64,000 nucleotides of DNA from Dyella telluris (GCF_014297575.1 NZ_CP060412.1:3224001-3288000), one strand, 5' to 3'. Positions 27,411 through 37,959 are shown, counted from the stretch's first letter. Notes: generated by a model not told the origin, from the letters alone. A program made the numbers and translations.

Positions 27411-27795
27411 GGTCTATGAAAATTCCCCCGCGGCCCCCGCTGGCGGCAATCTCCGCCAGTTCGTCCAACGGTTTTTCTGCGTAATTGAGTACGCGCAGCA
27501 GCATCGGAAGATTCAGTCCCGACACGCAGCGCAACCGGACACCGATCGAGCCGAGTGACAGCCCGATGTTGCAAGGCGTCGCGCCATACAGGTCGGCGAG
27601 CACCAGCACGCCGTCGCCTTCGTCGAGCTCCCGCGCGTGCCTGGCCGTGAGCGTGCGCATCACGTCCGGGTCCTCGTGCGGGGGAACCTCGACCGCATCC
27701 ACCCGCAGGGGCAGCTTGGGCAGCACATGGTGGGCGGCAGAAATCAGCGCCTGGCCGACCGCTTCGTGCGTCATCAACAGCACACCGACACTCAT
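27403..27795 (-). CDS. PTS EIIA component, mannose family
   Basis: A 130-residue single-domain EIIA of the Man family. It reads SVGVLLMTHEAVGQAL with His10 as the expected phosphorylation site, then LADLYGATPCNIG and SGLNLPMLLRVLNY. There is no fused EIIB and no permease genes nearby, which is the proteobacterial regulatory arrangement with hprK and rapZ. Start ATG 27795. Confidence 0.92.
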   Translation of the reverse strand: MSVGVLLMTHEAVGQALISAAHHVLPKLPLRVDAVEVPPHEDPDVMRTLTARHARELDEGDGVLVLADLYGATPCNIGLSLGSIGVRLRCVSGLNLPMLLRVLNYAEKPLDELAEIAASGGRGGIFIDHA

Positions 27796-27838
27796 GACGG
27801 CGAGCCGGTCCGCTTGGTCTGGATGGACAGCATGGCTA

Positions 27839-28738
27839 TCACTCGAGTTCGCGATGGAAGGTAAGCACGCCGCTTCGCAGCGCGCGGGAATGGGCAGCCA
27901 GTTTCTCCACCAGGTACACCGAGCGGTGGCGACCGCCGGTGCAGCCGATGGCAATGGTCACGTAGCTGCGATCGTCCGCTTCGAAGCGAGGCAGCCAGGT
28001 GTCCAGCCAGCGAGCGGTGTCGGCAAAGTATTCGGCAACCAGCGGCTGCGCATCCAGGTAGTCGCGCACGCCCGCGTCCTTGCCGGAGAGCGGGCGCAGC
28101 GTCGGATCCCAGTGCGGGTTCGGCAGGCAGCGAGCGTCGAATACGAAATCCGCATCCAGCGGCAGGCCGCGGCGGAATGCGAACGACTGGAACATCAGCG
28201 TCAGCCCGTCGGTGGCCTCGGCGTAGCCGGTGGCGATCACGCGGCGCAGCTGGTGCACGTTCAGATCGCTGGAATCGATCACCTTGTCGGCAATGGCCGA
28301 TAGCGGGCGCAGCAGGCGGCGTTCTTCGGCAATGGCATCGGCAAGCGACAGGCCGCGCCAGGACAACGGGTGGCGCCGGCGCGTTTCCGAATACCGCTTG
28401 ATCAGCACGTCGTCGCGGCAGTCCAGGAAAATCAGGTGCGTGTGCACGCCCACGGCGGCCAGCTCCGACAGCATGGCGGGCATGCGCTGCAGGTCTTCAC
28501 CGGGATTGCGCACATCCACACCCACCGCCACGTTGCGGCGCTTGCCTTCCACATTGCGGCTCACTGCCGCCACCAGCTGCGGCAGCAGGGCGGTGGGCAG
28601 GTTGTCCACGCAGTAGAAGTCCAGGTCTTCCAATGCGCGCAGGGCAACGGTCTTGCCGCCACCGGACAAGCCGGTAAGCACGATCAGGTGGATCGCGTCA
28701 GGGCGTCGGATGGCGTTGGCGACGGTCGTTTCGCTCAT
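27839..28738 (-). CDS. rapZ: RNase adapter protein RapZ
   Basis: Nucleotide-binding protein of the RapZ/YvcJ family that in enteric bacteria directs RNase E to GlmZ and so sets GlmS (amino-sugar) level. It has 299 residues, Walker A GLSGGGKT (23-30), a mid DCRDD segment, and the conserved C-terminal GCTGGRHRSVYLVEKLA. It starts 4 bp after hprK and is followed by the EIIA gene. Confidence 0.95.
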   Translation of the reverse strand: MSETTVANAIRRPDAIHLIVLTGLSGGGKTVALRALEDLDFYCVDNLPTALLPQLVAAVSRNVEGKRRNVAVGVDVRNPGEDLQRMPAMLSELAAVGVHTHLIFLDCRDDVLIKRYSETRRRHPLSWRGLSLADAIAEERRLLRPLSAIADKVIDSSDLNVHQLRRVIATGYAEATDGLTLMFQSFAFRRGLPLDADFVFDARCLPNPHWDPTLRPLSGKDAGVRDYLDAQPLVAEYFADTARWLDTWLPRFEADDRSYVTIAIGCTGGRHRSVYLVEKLAAHSRALRSGVLTFHRELE

Positions 28739-28741
28739 GGG

Positions 28742-29692
28742 TCACCACGGAGGCAGCCGGCGCATCTGGTGCGCCTGGCGGTCGATGAAGGTCTGGGCCG
28801 GGTCGATGCCCTTGCTCTTGAGCACGTGGTTGCGCACGGCCGCCTCGACCAGCACGGCCAGGTTACGGCCGGGTGCCACAGGAATGGTGATCATCGGCAC
28901 CGGTACCTCGAAGATCTCGCGGTGGCCGATGTCGCCGGTAAGGCGCGTGAGCCCATCGGTGTCTTCGCCTTCGCGCAACGGCTTCAGATGGATGACCAGG
29001 CGAAGGTACTTGGAGGGTTTGACCGCCGTGTGGCCGAACATCTCGCGCACGTTCAGCACGCCAAGACCGCGTACTTCCAGCAGGTCCTGCAGCAGCTCGG
29101 GGCAGGTGCCGTCGATCACGTCGGGGGCGATCAGCGTGAATTCGGTAGCGTCATCGGCCACCAGTCGGTGCCCGCGGCTGATCAGTTCCAGCGCAAGTTC
29201 GCTCTTGCCGGAGCCGGACTCGCCGGTGATCAGCACGCCAATGGAGAACACTTCGAGGAACACGCCATGCAGCGTCACCTTGGGCGCCAGCATGCGCGCC
29301 AGGTGGTACTGCATCCAGGTCAGCAGCTCGTGGCCGCGCTTGGAGCTGATCCACAGCGGCGTGTTGGTTTCTTCCGCCACCTCGCGCAGGTCGGTGGGGA
29401 TGGGCTGATCCTTGGTCACGATCATCGCTACCGGCTGATAGGCGGCGATCTTGTTGATCGCTTCCCAGCGTTGGCGCGATTCCAGGCTGTCGAGGTAGTT
29501 GAGCTCCTCGGTGCCGATGATCTGGATCTTGTTCGGGTAGATGACGTTGAGATAGCCGATCAGCGACGGGCGGCGCGTGGTGGTCGCGGCCTGTTCGAGC
29601 ACACGCGATTCACCGCGCATGCCGGAAACCCAGCGCAGCGCCATGCGCTCGTGAACGCTGTCATAGAGTTGTCGGGCGGTCAGCCTGTCCAA
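28742..29692 (-). CDS. hprK: HPr kinase/phosphorylase
   Basis: Phosphorylates HPr at Ser46 and can reverse this. The C-terminal kinase domain has Walker A GESGSGKS (157-164) and the family motif [15 protein letters not shown]. No ATG lies near the expected start. TTG at 29692 ([13 protein letters not shown]) follows AAAGGA at good spacing and gives 316 residues, the normal length. The N-terminal domain ([13 protein letters not shown]) is intact. In many proteobacteria ptsN lies directly upstream of hprK; here hpf is the neighbour. Confidence 0.93.
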   Translation of the reverse strand: MDRLTARQLYDSVHERMALRWVSGMRGESRVLEQAATTTRRPSLIGYLNVIYPNKIQIIGTEELNYLDSLESRQRWEAINKIAAYQPVAMIVTKDQPIPTDLREVAEETNTPLWISSKRGHELLTWMQYHLARMLAPKVTLHGVFLEVFSIGVLITGESGSGKSELALELISRGHRLVADDATEFTLIAPDVIDGTCPELLQDLLEVRGLGVLNVREMFGHTAVKPSKYLRLVIHLKPLREGEDTDGLTRLTGDIGHREIFEVPVPMITIPVAPGRNLAVLVEAAVRNHVLKSKGIDPAQTFIDRQAHQMRRLPPW

Positions 29693-29787
29693 GCCATGTC
29701 CTTTGCGCCGCGGATTCAGGGCGGCCACATGCGCATTGTGCCAGTTCACACCGGCGGATGCCTTGGACAGGGGGATCGGGAGGGAAC

Positions 29788-29812
29788 GGCCCGCCCGGGA
29801 AACGGGCGGGCC
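29788..29812. other. Strong hairpin between hpf and hprK
   Basis: A 10-bp stem GGCCCGCCCG / CGGGCGGGCC with a 5-nt loop, in the 130-bp gap where ptsN would normally be. There is no U-run after it on either strand, so it may be a processing, stability or partial termination element. Confidence 0.55.
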
Positions 29813-29822
29813 GGGGCGGGGG

Positions 29823-30146
29823 TCAGCCGTACAGGCGCTCGTCGCGCACGGCGCGCTGGTGCTTGTCGCAGACCTTCTCGCGGTGCTTGCGCAGCTGGGT
29901 GACCAGCTTGTCGAACAGGACATCGATGGAGACGTACATGTCGTTCTCAAGCGCTTCGGCGTGCAGGGTGCTGCCCGTGACCGATAGTGTTCCTTCGGCG
30001 CGCTGCTGCAGTTTGTTCACGGAAAGAACGATGCTCAGACTGAGGAGTCGTTCGTCGAGGCGGGTGAGGCGGTCAAGTCGACTGTTCACGTGATCCCGCA
30101 GGGCCGGGGTGACTTCAATCTGTTGACCGCTGAGCTGAACTTGCAT
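29823..30146 (-). CDS. hpf: Ribosome hibernation promoting factor (short HPF)
   Basis: A 107-residue protein of the HPF/YfiA family. It reads [27 protein letters not shown] and ends with a short basic tail, and without the long C-terminal domain of the long form it is the short HPF type that works with RMF. The ATG has the strong SD GAGGAGG. It is downstream of rpoN, the usual place. Confidence 0.94.
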   Translation of the reverse strand: MQVQLSGQQIEVTPALRDHVNSRLDRLTRLDERLLSLSIVLSVNKLQQRAEGTLSVTGSTLHAEALENDMYVSIDVLFDKLVTQLRKHREKVCDKHQRAVRDERLYG

Positions 30147-30438
30147 GTTGCGCCTCCTCTGGTACTTGCCGCAGACGCGGCTGGGGTCGATGTACCGGTC
30201 GCTTATGTCGTGGCCGACACACCTTCAAAAACCCGGGAATGTCTCGATCCTCTGTTCCGGCCTCCTCACCAAGTCGGGATAGTCACTATGCGCTTTCGGT
30301 GTTCTCTTCGCGTTATGAAGACCTTCACGCGTCAGACATGACAGCTACCCGTGGGATCGTCTTACCCATGATTATGGGGACGCCTTTTTTGCCGCCAAGT
30401 TCCCCGGGGCGCTTTGCCACAGTGGCCGGATGACGTGT

Positions 30439-31908
30439 TCAGCCGGCGCGCTGACGTTCGCTGGAGCTGGGAATGCGCATGGCCTCGCGGTATTTGGCCA
30501 CGGTGCGACGGGCAACCTGAATGCCCTTGCGGTGCAGTTCCTCCGCGATGGCCTGGTCGGACAGCGGCTTGCGCGGATCCTCGGCATCGACCAGCTTGCG
30601 CAGCATGGCCTGGATGGCGGTGGCCGACGCGCTGCCACCGTCTTCGGTGGATACGCCGCTGGAAAAGAAGTGCTTGAGTTCGAACGTGCCCCGCGGCGTG
30701 TGGATGTACTTGCGGGTAGTTACACGTGAAATGGTTGATTCGTGCATGCCCACTTCCTCGGCCACTTCGCGCAGCACCAGCGGGTGCATGGCTTCGGGGC
30801 CGTAGTCGAGGAAGGCGCTTTGCCGGCGCACGATGGCCTCGGCCACCTTGAGCAGGGTTTCCGCGCGCGATTCCAGGCTCTTGATGAGCCAGCGCGCTTC
30901 CTGCAGCTGACCACGCATCCAGCTGGCATCGGTGCCGCGTGCCTGGGCAATGAGGCCGCAGTAATGCTGGTTGAGTCCGAGCCGTGGCTGGCAGTCCGGG
31001 TTCAGGCTGACGCGCCAGCGGCCGAGGTCCTTGCGCGCGTAGACGTCGGGGGCCACGTATTCCACGGGCGTGACGTCCAGCGCGGCGCCGGGGCGCGGAT
31101 CGAGGCTGCGGATCAGCACGGCGGCCGCGGCGGTGTCGTCTTCGTTCGCGCGCAGCTTGCGGGCCAGGCGCGCGATGTCGTTGCGTGCCAGCAGTTCCAG
31201 TTCGGTGTCCACGATGCGCAGGGCGAGATCGCGGTGCGGCGTATCCGGATCGAACTGTTGCAGCTGCACGCTCAGGCAGTCGCGCAGGTCCACGCTGGCC
31301 ACACCGGTAGGATCGAAACGTTGCAGCGTGTGCCGCACGTATTCCACTTCCGCCGTGGTCGCCTTCAGGTCGGCCGGCAGGGCCGCGATGAGCGACTCCA
31401 TGCTCTCGGTAAGGTAGCCGTCCGGATTGAGCGCATCGATGAGCACCGCCGCGATGGTGCGGTCGCGTACGCTCATGTGCGTCAGGTTGAGCTGCCAGAG
31501 CAGGTGTTCCTGCAGGGTTTCCGCCGCGGCGTTCTGCGGTTCGAAGCCGTCTTCGTCCGGGTTGCTGCTGCGCGAGGCGGCGCCGCTGCCGTTGGAGAAG
31601 TCCACCGGGTCGTCGCTGCCGCCGTCGGAGTCGGCCTCGCCCCATTCGGGGGCCTCGGCATCGTCCACGGTGTCGCTGCTGCTGGAGCTGGACGAGCTCG
31701 CGGGAATGGATTCCAGCGGTTCGCGCTCGTCACTGTCGAGGTTGTCCGGGTTGTCCTCGGAGAACTCGAGCAAGGGGTTGCTTTCGGCTATCTGGCGAAG
31801 TTCCGCCTCCAGCTCAAGCTGTGACAGCTGCAAGAGGCGAATGGCCTGTTGCAGCTGTGGGGTCAGCGTGAGCTGCTGATTGAGGCGAAACTGCAGTCCG
31901 GGTTTCAT
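30439..31908 (-). CDS. rpoN: RNA polymerase sigma-54 factor
   Basis: A 489-residue sigma-54. Region I is the Gln/Leu-rich MKPGLQFRLNQQLTLTPQLQQ. An acidic region II has a run of eight serines (PASSSSSSSSDTVDD) and many Asp/Glu. The core-binding part follows, and the C-terminal RpoN box ARRTVAKYRE is perfect. The DNA-binding HTH lies in EVGMHESTISRVTTRKYI. It is in the standard place between lptB and hpf. Confidence 0.97.
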   Translation of the reverse strand: MKPGLQFRLNQQLTLTPQLQQAIRLLQLSQLELEAELRQIAESNPLLEFSEDNPDNLDSDEREPLESIPASSSSSSSSDTVDDAEAPEWGEADSDGGSDDPVDFSNGSGAASRSSNPDEDGFEPQNAAAETLQEHLLWQLNLTHMSVRDRTIAAVLIDALNPDGYLTESMESLIAALPADLKATTAEVEYVRHTLQRFDPTGVASVDLRDCLSVQLQQFDPDTPHRDLALRIVDTELELLARNDIARLARKLRANEDDTAAAAVLIRSLDPRPGAALDVTPVEYVAPDVYARKDLGRWRVSLNPDCQPRLGLNQHYCGLIAQARGTDASWMRGQLQEARWLIKSLESRAETLLKVAEAIVRRQSAFLDYGPEAMHPLVLREVAEEVGMHESTISRVTTRKYIHTPRGTFELKHFFSSGVSTEDGGSASATAIQAMLRKLVDAEDPRKPLSDQAIAEELHRKGIQVARRTVAKYREAMRIPSSSERQRAG

Positions 31909-32011
31909 GCCAGGCGGTCGGGATGAACGTGAAGATCATCCTAACTCGTGACCCCGGGGTCGGCCATAGGTCTGAGAGCCAGTGAGCTGGTTCAGCAGCC
32001 GAATCGCGTAC

Positions 32012-32035
32012 TACCTCAGGTTTATTCCTGAGGTA
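32012..32035. other. Intercistronic hairpin between lptB and rpoN
   Basis: TACCTCAGG (32012-32020) and CCTGAGGTA (32027-32035) form a perfect 9-bp stem with loop TTTATT in the 147-bp gap. No U-run follows, so it may be an mRNA end or processing site rather than a terminator. Confidence 0.5.
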
Positions 32036-32055
32036 AGCCCCCGGGGTGCCAGGGG

Positions 32056-32775
32056 TTACAGGCGGAATTCGCGGCCAAGGTAAACCTCGCGGACCTTTTC
32101 GTCGGCAAGGATGTGTGCCGGCGTGCCGCGTGAGAGCACTTCACCATCGTTGAGGATGTACGCGCGGTCGCAGATGCCCAGCGTTTCGCGCACGTTGTGG
32201 TCGGTGATGAGCACGCCGATACCGCGCTCTTTCAGGTGCCGCACGATGCGCTGGATTTCGCCCACCGAAATGGGGTCCACGCCCGCGAACGGCTCGTCCA
32301 GCAGCATGTAGCGCGGATGCGCGGCCAGCGCTCGCGCAATCTCCACGCGACGACGCTCGCCGCCGGAAAGGCTGATGCCCTTCTGGTCGGCGATGTGCGC
32401 GATCTTCAGCTCGTCCAGCAGGCTTTCCAGCTCGTTGGCACGGCGTTTTTCGTCCCAGCCTTCGCGCAGCTCCAGCACCGCCATGATGTTGTCGGCGACG
32501 GTAAGGCGACGGAACACCGAAGCCTCCTGCGGCAGGTAGCCGATGCCGAGCTTGGCGCGCTGGTGCATGGGCAGGCCGGTGATGTCCTGCTTGTCCAGCT
32601 TGATCACGCCGGCGTCGGCTTCGATCAGGCCCACCACCATGTAAAAGCAGGTGGTTTTGCCGGCGCCGTTGGGGCCGAGCAGGCCGACCACTTCGCCTTC
32701 GCGGATGGAGAAGGCGAAGTCGCGCACGACCTGGCGTGCCTTGAAGCTTTTTTGCAGACCTTCAGCGGAAAGCAT
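32056..32775 (-). CDS. lptB: LPS export ABC transporter ATP-binding protein LptB
   Basis: ATPase of the LptB2FG complex that pulls lipopolysaccharide out of the inner membrane. It has 239 residues, Walker [10 protein letters not shown] (34-42), signature [15 protein letters not shown], Walker [14 protein letters not shown], and the family ending YLGREFRL. It starts 3 bp after lptA. Confidence 0.97.
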   Translation of the reverse strand: MLSAEGLQKSFKARQVVRDFAFSIREGEVVGLLGPNGAGKTTCFYMVVGLIEADAGVIKLDKQDITGLPMHQRAKLGIGYLPQEASVFRRLTVADNIMAVLELREGWDEKRRANELESLLDELKIAHIADQKGISLSGGERRRVEIARALAAHPRYMLLDEPFAGVDPISVGEIQRIVRHLKERGIGVLITDHNVRETLGICDRAYILNDGEVLSRGTPAHILADEKVREVYLGREFRL

Positions 32776-32778
32776 CGA

Positions 32779-33405
32779 TCAATGACCCTCGGCCGGCTTG
32801 GGCGCAGGTTGCTGCCCGGCGGGTGGCGTGGCGGGCTTGGGCGGCGTGCCAGCGGGGGCCGGAGCGCCGGGCTTCGGCTTGGGCAGGATGATGCCGTGGA
32901 CCAGCCCGTCGCCACCGGCCTCGCCCGTGATCAGGCTGGTGTTGGTGTCGTAGGTGAGCTTGTCGCCGTGGAATTCGCCACGACCCTGCTGGCGCACCAC
33001 GGCGTTGGTGGTCAGCACCGCGATGCCGTTGATGTTGTCGTAGTCGAGCGTCTGGGCGTCGCCCTGCATCAGGTTGTTGTTCTCGTCCAACTGCTGGATG
33101 TGCGCGGGGTTGCCGGTGACGACAATGCGCGCGAGCTGCTGGTCGCCGTCCATGTAGAGCTTGGCGAGATCGCCCGTGAGCACCATGGTGCCCTGTACCG
33201 CCCTCACACTGCCCTTGAGCGTGCTGACGGTGTTGGGGGCATTGAACGCCTCGGTGTACTTGGCGTCATAACTCATGGGCTGGTCGCGATCAGACTTCTT
33301 GGCGAGCGCCAGACCCGGCAGCAGCATGAGCAGGCTCAGCGCAAGCAGGCTTGGCGCCAACTTGAGACTTGTTTTTGCGCGGCGGAAACGTGCCGTGGCT
33401 TTCAT
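32779..33405 (-). CDS. lptA: LPS transport periplasmic protein LptA
   Basis: A 208-residue periplasmic bridge protein (OstA fold). The ATG at 33405 (MKATARFRRAK) gives a signal peptide ending GLALA. The mature body has the repeated beta-strands of the family (VSTLKGSVRAVQGTMVLTGD, GEFHGDKLTYDTNTSLITGE). It ends with a Pro/Ala/Lys-rich tail of about 40 residues that is not part of the fold. The start overlaps the 3' end of lptC by 116 bp. Confidence 0.92.
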   Translation of the reverse strand: MKATARFRRAKTSLKLAPSLLALSLLMLLPGLALAKKSDRDQPMSYDAKYTEAFNAPNTVSTLKGSVRAVQGTMVLTGDLAKLYMDGDQQLARIVVTGNPAHIQQLDENNNLMQGDAQTLDYDNINGIAVLTTNAVVRQQGRGEFHGDKLTYDTNTSLITGEAGGDGLVHGIILPKPKPGAPAPAGTPPKPATPPAGQQPAPKPAEGH

Positions 33406-33964
33406 CGAGCAGCTCCAGATGGTTGGTGTTGAGATTGGCACGCATGCCGACCCCGCTAAGTTTACTGTCGCCCTGCACCATCTGTGCGGGGGCGTCCGTC
33501 ACCATACGGTTTTCCTTGGGCCATGCGGTGACGTCCGAGGTGTGGATTTCCGCGGCGGCGGTCACGCAGTAGGCCGCGCGGTGCATGTACACCGGGCCCT
33601 GCAGCTTCAGCAGGGTGCCGCTCTTGTCCACCCAGGCGTACAGGGAATTGCCCAGCCACGGCGGCACCCCGGCCTGGTTGGACGGCAGCGTGAAGTCGGG
33701 CGTGTTGATGTACAGGGAATCGTCGTTTTCACGCCGTTCCAGGTGCGGGGCCACCATCTGGAAGCTGGGCAGACCGTCCACGTCATACGACCACAGCTGG
33801 AAGTTGGTCAGCGTATAGCCCGAACGCGGCGGCCCCACGAACTCGTTGACCTTCGGCGCCGGGGCCAGCCACCAGTACAGCATCTGGGCCGAGCCCATGG
33901 CGATGGCCATCACGACGATCGCCACCGGGAGTCCCCGGTCGCGCAGGTACGATCGCAAACTCAC
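33290..33964 (-). CDS. lptC: LPS export protein LptC
   Basis: A 224-residue protein anchored by one N-terminal transmembrane segment (LPVAIVVMAIAMGSAQMLYW), with a periplasmic jellyroll (TNFQLWSYDVDGLPSF onward). The GTG start at 33964 overlaps the kdsC stop as GTGA, a classic coupling. The last 35-40 residues lie over the lptA signal-peptide region in another frame and exceed the usual family length, so the tail is probably the result of a lost earlier stop. Confidence 0.88.
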   Translation of the reverse strand: MSLRSYLRDRGLPVAIVVMAIAMGSAQMLYWWLAPAPKVNEFVGPPRSGYTLTNFQLWSYDVDGLPSFQMVAPHLERRENDDSLYINTPDFTLPSNQAGVPPWLGNSLYAWVDKSGTLLKLQGPVYMHRAAYCVTAAAEIHTSDVTAWPKENRMVTDAPAQMVQGDSKLSGVGMRANLNTNHLELLDESHGTFPPRKNKSQVGAKPACAEPAHAAAGSGARQEV

Positions 33965-34500
33965 TGCCAGCGCTCCCGTTCTGCGGCCGCCTTGCCCTGG
34001 GCCTGCAGGAGCATGTCGCACACCTCGCGGGCGGCGCCGTGGCCGCCGGCCAGGCGCGTCTGCCAGTGGGCCTGCTCGGCGACCCAGGGGTGGGCATTGG
34101 CTACCGCCACCGCCAGGCCGGCGATGCGCATGGCTGGCAGGTCAGGCAGGTCGTCGCCCACGAAGGCCACTTCGTCAGGGGCCAGCGTCAGCGCTTCCAT
34201 CAGCTGCTGGAGGCTGGCGCGCTTGTCGCCCTGGCCCTGGTAGACGTGTGCGATGTCCAGCTCTTCGGCACGCAGGGCAACCGGGTGGCTGATGCGCGCG
34301 GACATGATGGCCACCTGCACGCCATTGGCCATCACGCGCTTCAGGCCCAGGCCGTCATGCACGTGGAAGACCTTCGTTTCATGACCGTCTTCGGCGTACC
34401 ACAGGCGGCCGTCGGTCAGGGTGCCGTCCACGTCGAACACGACGAGGCGGATCTTGGCGGCACGGGCGAGGACGTCTGCGGGGATATCAGCCAGGTACAT
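33961..34500 (-). CDS. kdsC: Kdo-8-phosphate phosphatase KdsC
   Basis: Removes phosphate from Kdo-8-P in LPS core synthesis. It is a 179-residue HAD protein: VVFDVDGTLTDG holds the nucleophile Asp and acid Asp, IMSARISHPV gives the motif-II serine, and VGDDLPDLPAM the motif-III acidic pair. It overlaps lptC by 4 bp. Confidence 0.95.
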   Translation of the reverse strand: MYLADIPADVLARAAKIRLVVFDVDGTLTDGRLWYAEDGHETKVFHVHDGLGLKRVMANGVQVAIMSARISHPVALRAEELDIAHVYQGQGDKRASLQQLMEALTLAPDEVAFVGDDLPDLPAMRIAGLAVAVANAHPWVAEQAHWQTRLAGGHGAAREVCDMLLQAQGKAAAERERWQ

Positions 34501-34598
34501 GGAGGAGGTCGGCCATCAGGCGGGAGGAGGGCGATACGCTCAAACGCCGGAGAGCCCGGACGGTGGACGCAGTGAAGGAGAGCAGCCGAACCTTTCGA

Positions 34599-35609
34599 TC
34601 AGACCACACGGGCGCGAAGCAGATCGTGAATGTTAAGGGCACCCACCACCTGCTGCTGGTCGTTGACCACCAGCAGCGCGTGAATCTGGTGCTTTTCCAT
34701 GAGCTGGGCGGCCTCGATGGCGAGCTTGTCGGCGCCGATGGTCTTGGGCCCGCGCGTCATCAGCTCGGCCACGGTGGCACCGCGCAGGTCGAGGTCGTCG
34801 TCGTCCAGGGCGCGGCGAAGGTCACCGTCGGTGAATACGCCGAGCAGGCGTTGATCGGCGTCCACCACGGCGGTCATGCCCAGGTGCTTGCGGGTCATTT
34901 CCATCAGCGCCCGGGTGAGCGAGGCATTGGGCGGCACGGCCGGGATGCCTTCGCCGGTGTGCATCACGTCGCTGATGTGCAGCAGCAGGCGACGACCCAG
35001 GCTGCCGGCCGGGTGCGAGCGGGCGAAGTCTTCCGAAGTGAAGCCGCGCGCCTCGAGCAGCGCAATGGCGAGCGCATCACCCATCACCAGGGCTGCCGTG
35101 GTGCTGGCGGTGGGTGCCAGGCCCAGCGGGCAGGCTTCGGCGGCGATGCTGGCGTCCAGATGCACGTTGGCCTGATCGGCCAGCGAGGAATGGGCATTGC
35201 CCGTGATGGCGATCAGGGGAATGCCCTGGCGCTTGATCACCGGCAGGATGAACAGCACTTCGTCCGTTTCGCCCGAGTTGGAAAGGGCCAGCACCACGTC
35301 CTGCGGCAGGATCATGCCCAGGTCGCCATGGCTGGCCTCGCCCGGATGGACGAAGAACGCCGGCGTGCCGGTGGAAGCCAGGGTGGCGGCGATCTTGCGG
35401 GCGACATGGCCCGACTTGCCCATGCCGGTGACCACGACGCGGCCGGCGCAGCCCATGATCAGGCGGCAGGCTTCGACGAACTCGGGGCCGATGCGCGGCT
35501 CCAGGGCGCGGATGGCCGCGGCTTCGGTGGCGATCACGGTGCGTGCGCTCTGCACGATGGCATCGGCGTTGATCGCATGCGGGTTAGCTGGGGCGACGTG
35601 GGCGTTCAT
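34599..35609 (-). CDS. kdsD: Arabinose-5-phosphate isomerase KdsD
   Basis: Makes arabinose-5-P from ribulose-5-P as the first step to Kdo. It has 336 residues, with an N-terminal SIS domain (TGMGKSGHVARKIAATLASTG, then SNSGETDE) and two C-terminal CBS domains (DVMHTGEGIPAV, ELMTRGPKTI). It heads the minus-strand cluster and is divergent from ibaG. Confidence 0.95.
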   Translation of the reverse strand: MNAHVAPANPHAINADAIVQSARTVIATEAAAIRALEPRIGPEFVEACRLIMGCAGRVVVTGMGKSGHVARKIAATLASTGTPAFFVHPGEASHGDLGMILPQDVVLALSNSGETDEVLFILPVIKRQGIPLIAITGNAHSSLADQANVHLDASIAAEACPLGLAPTASTTAALVMGDALAIALLEARGFTSEDFARSHPAGSLGRRLLLHISDVMHTGEGIPAVPPNASLTRALMEMTRKHLGMTAVVDADQRLLGVFTDGDLRRALDDDDLDLRGATVAELMTRGPKTIGADKLAIEAAQLMEKHQIHALLVVNDQQQVVGALNIHDLLRARVV

Positions 35610-35862
35610 GCGTCCTCGGGGGTCTGCCGGATTTTCGTCATCACCCTGAACGGGTGTGTGCAGGTCGAAAAGTCCGTTGAATCATTATGTTATGAGAATT
35701 TTCGCGCCCGGGATTGGCGGGCCTCGGTAACACGTGTCGTTTCTGCGACAGAGGTTTTCCATTAACATGGCATATTCGCATTTTAACGTCATAGTCGGTG
35801 ACATTGGGTCCGGTTCCTGTCCGGATCGATGGCACTGACCCAACCTTGCAAGTGGAAAAACC

Positions 35863-36102
35863 ATGGACGCTGCCACCATCCAGGCAATGATCGAACAAGG
35901 CCTGCCCGGTGCGCAGGCAAACGTCAGCGGCGACGACGGCGTGCACTTCGAAGCAGAAGTGGTGGCGGAACAGTTCGCTGGCAAGCTGCCGTTGGCACGG
36001 CATCGCCTGGTTTACGCCACGTTGGGGGATCTCATGGGTGGTGCGATCCACGCGCTGGCCCTGAAGACGCTGACTCCTGCGGAGGTCGCGGCGCGCCGTT
36101 GA
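35863..36102 (+). CDS. ibaG: BolA-family iron-sulfur protein IbaG
   Basis: A 79-residue BolA-family protein (IbaG/YrbA type), a partner of monothiol glutaredoxins in Fe-S handling. It starts MDAATIQAMIEQGLPGAQANVSG and has the conserved HR pair in LARHRLVYATLG and HALALKTLTP at the end. It is 43 bp upstream of murA, the usual position. Confidence 0.92.
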   Translation: MDAATIQAMIEQGLPGAQANVSGDDGVHFEAEVVAEQFAGKLPLARHRLVYATLGDLMGGAIHALALKTLTPAEVAARR

Positions 36103-36145
36103 GGCAGCGCAGCGCCCCGTGCAATCGATTCCAAGGACTTTCTAG

Positions 36146-37405
<1,260 letters not shown>

Positions 37406-37431
37406 TCTCAGGCGAAACCAGGGAGGGGTGA

Positions 37432-37746
37432 ATGGCTTACTGGCGCATAGCGGATATCCCCGAACTGCGTGGACTGGATCCGCGCAGTCGCCGGGTTCGT
37501 TGGTCCGAAGCGGTCTCGCGCAGCCACACAGTCAGGACCAGCTTCTTGCTGCTTGGGGTGATCGTTGCGGCTGCCGTGGTGGTGGCCGCCGTCGTCAATT
37601 TCCTGCCCGGCTTCGGAGCTGGCTGGAAGCACTATCTGATGTTGGTCGTAACGTGGGCGCTGGTCTTCGGCGGCAACGACCTGCTGTTGACGCAGCCGCG
37701 CGCACGTCGCTGGCTGCGTGAGCATCCGACGGTGATGCCGACCTGA
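37432..37746 (+). CDS. Small two-helix membrane protein of unknown function
   Basis: A 104-residue protein with two hydrophobic segments (LLLGVIVAAAVVVAAVVNFL and the HYLMLVVTWALVFGG region), basic in between and at the ends (PRARRWLREH). The N-terminus WRIADIPELRGLDPRSRRVRW is polar. It follows murA by 26 bp and is closed by a strong terminator. I do not recognise a family. Confidence 0.75.
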   Translation: MAYWRIADIPELRGLDPRSRRVRWSEAVSRSHTVRTSFLLLGVIVAAAVVVAAVVNFLPGFGAGWKHYLMLVVTWALVFGGNDLLLTQPRARRWLREHPTVMPT

Positions 37747-37768
37747 TCCCGCGCTCCCATAGCTCATG

Positions 37769-37794
37769 AAAAAGGCCGCGCAAGCGGCCTTTTT
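37769..37794. terminator. Bidirectional terminator after the murA transcript
   Basis: AAAAAGGCCGC, GCAA loop, GCGGCCTTTTT. The stem is flanked by A and T runs, so it can stop transcription from both sides, here the plus-strand murA unit and traffic from the minus strand. Confidence 0.9.
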
Positions 37795-37826
37795 CTTTGA
37801 AGCTCGAAGCGCCTCATTTCCCTGAC

Positions 37827-37916
37827 CGTCATCCCCGCGAAAGCGGGGATCCAGTGCCTTCCGGTCTGGCGGCACGTTTGAAAGTCACGGGATTCCCACG
37901 TTCGCGGGAATGACAG
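37827..37916. repeat. Second type of dispersed repeat (GTCATCCCCGCGAAAGCGGGGAT family)
   Basis: GTCATCCCCGCGAAAGCGGG (37828 onward) is a hairpin paired over about 60 bp with ATTCCC...GGGAATGAC (37892-37914). The outer ends GTCAT/ATGAC mirror each other. This type of element is common in xanthomonads and other proteobacteria. It lies between convergent genes. Confidence 0.75.
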
Positions 37917-37959
37917 TCAGGTTTGACTGGGGCGTCAGTGCCCAACCAGGCGCCTGCGC

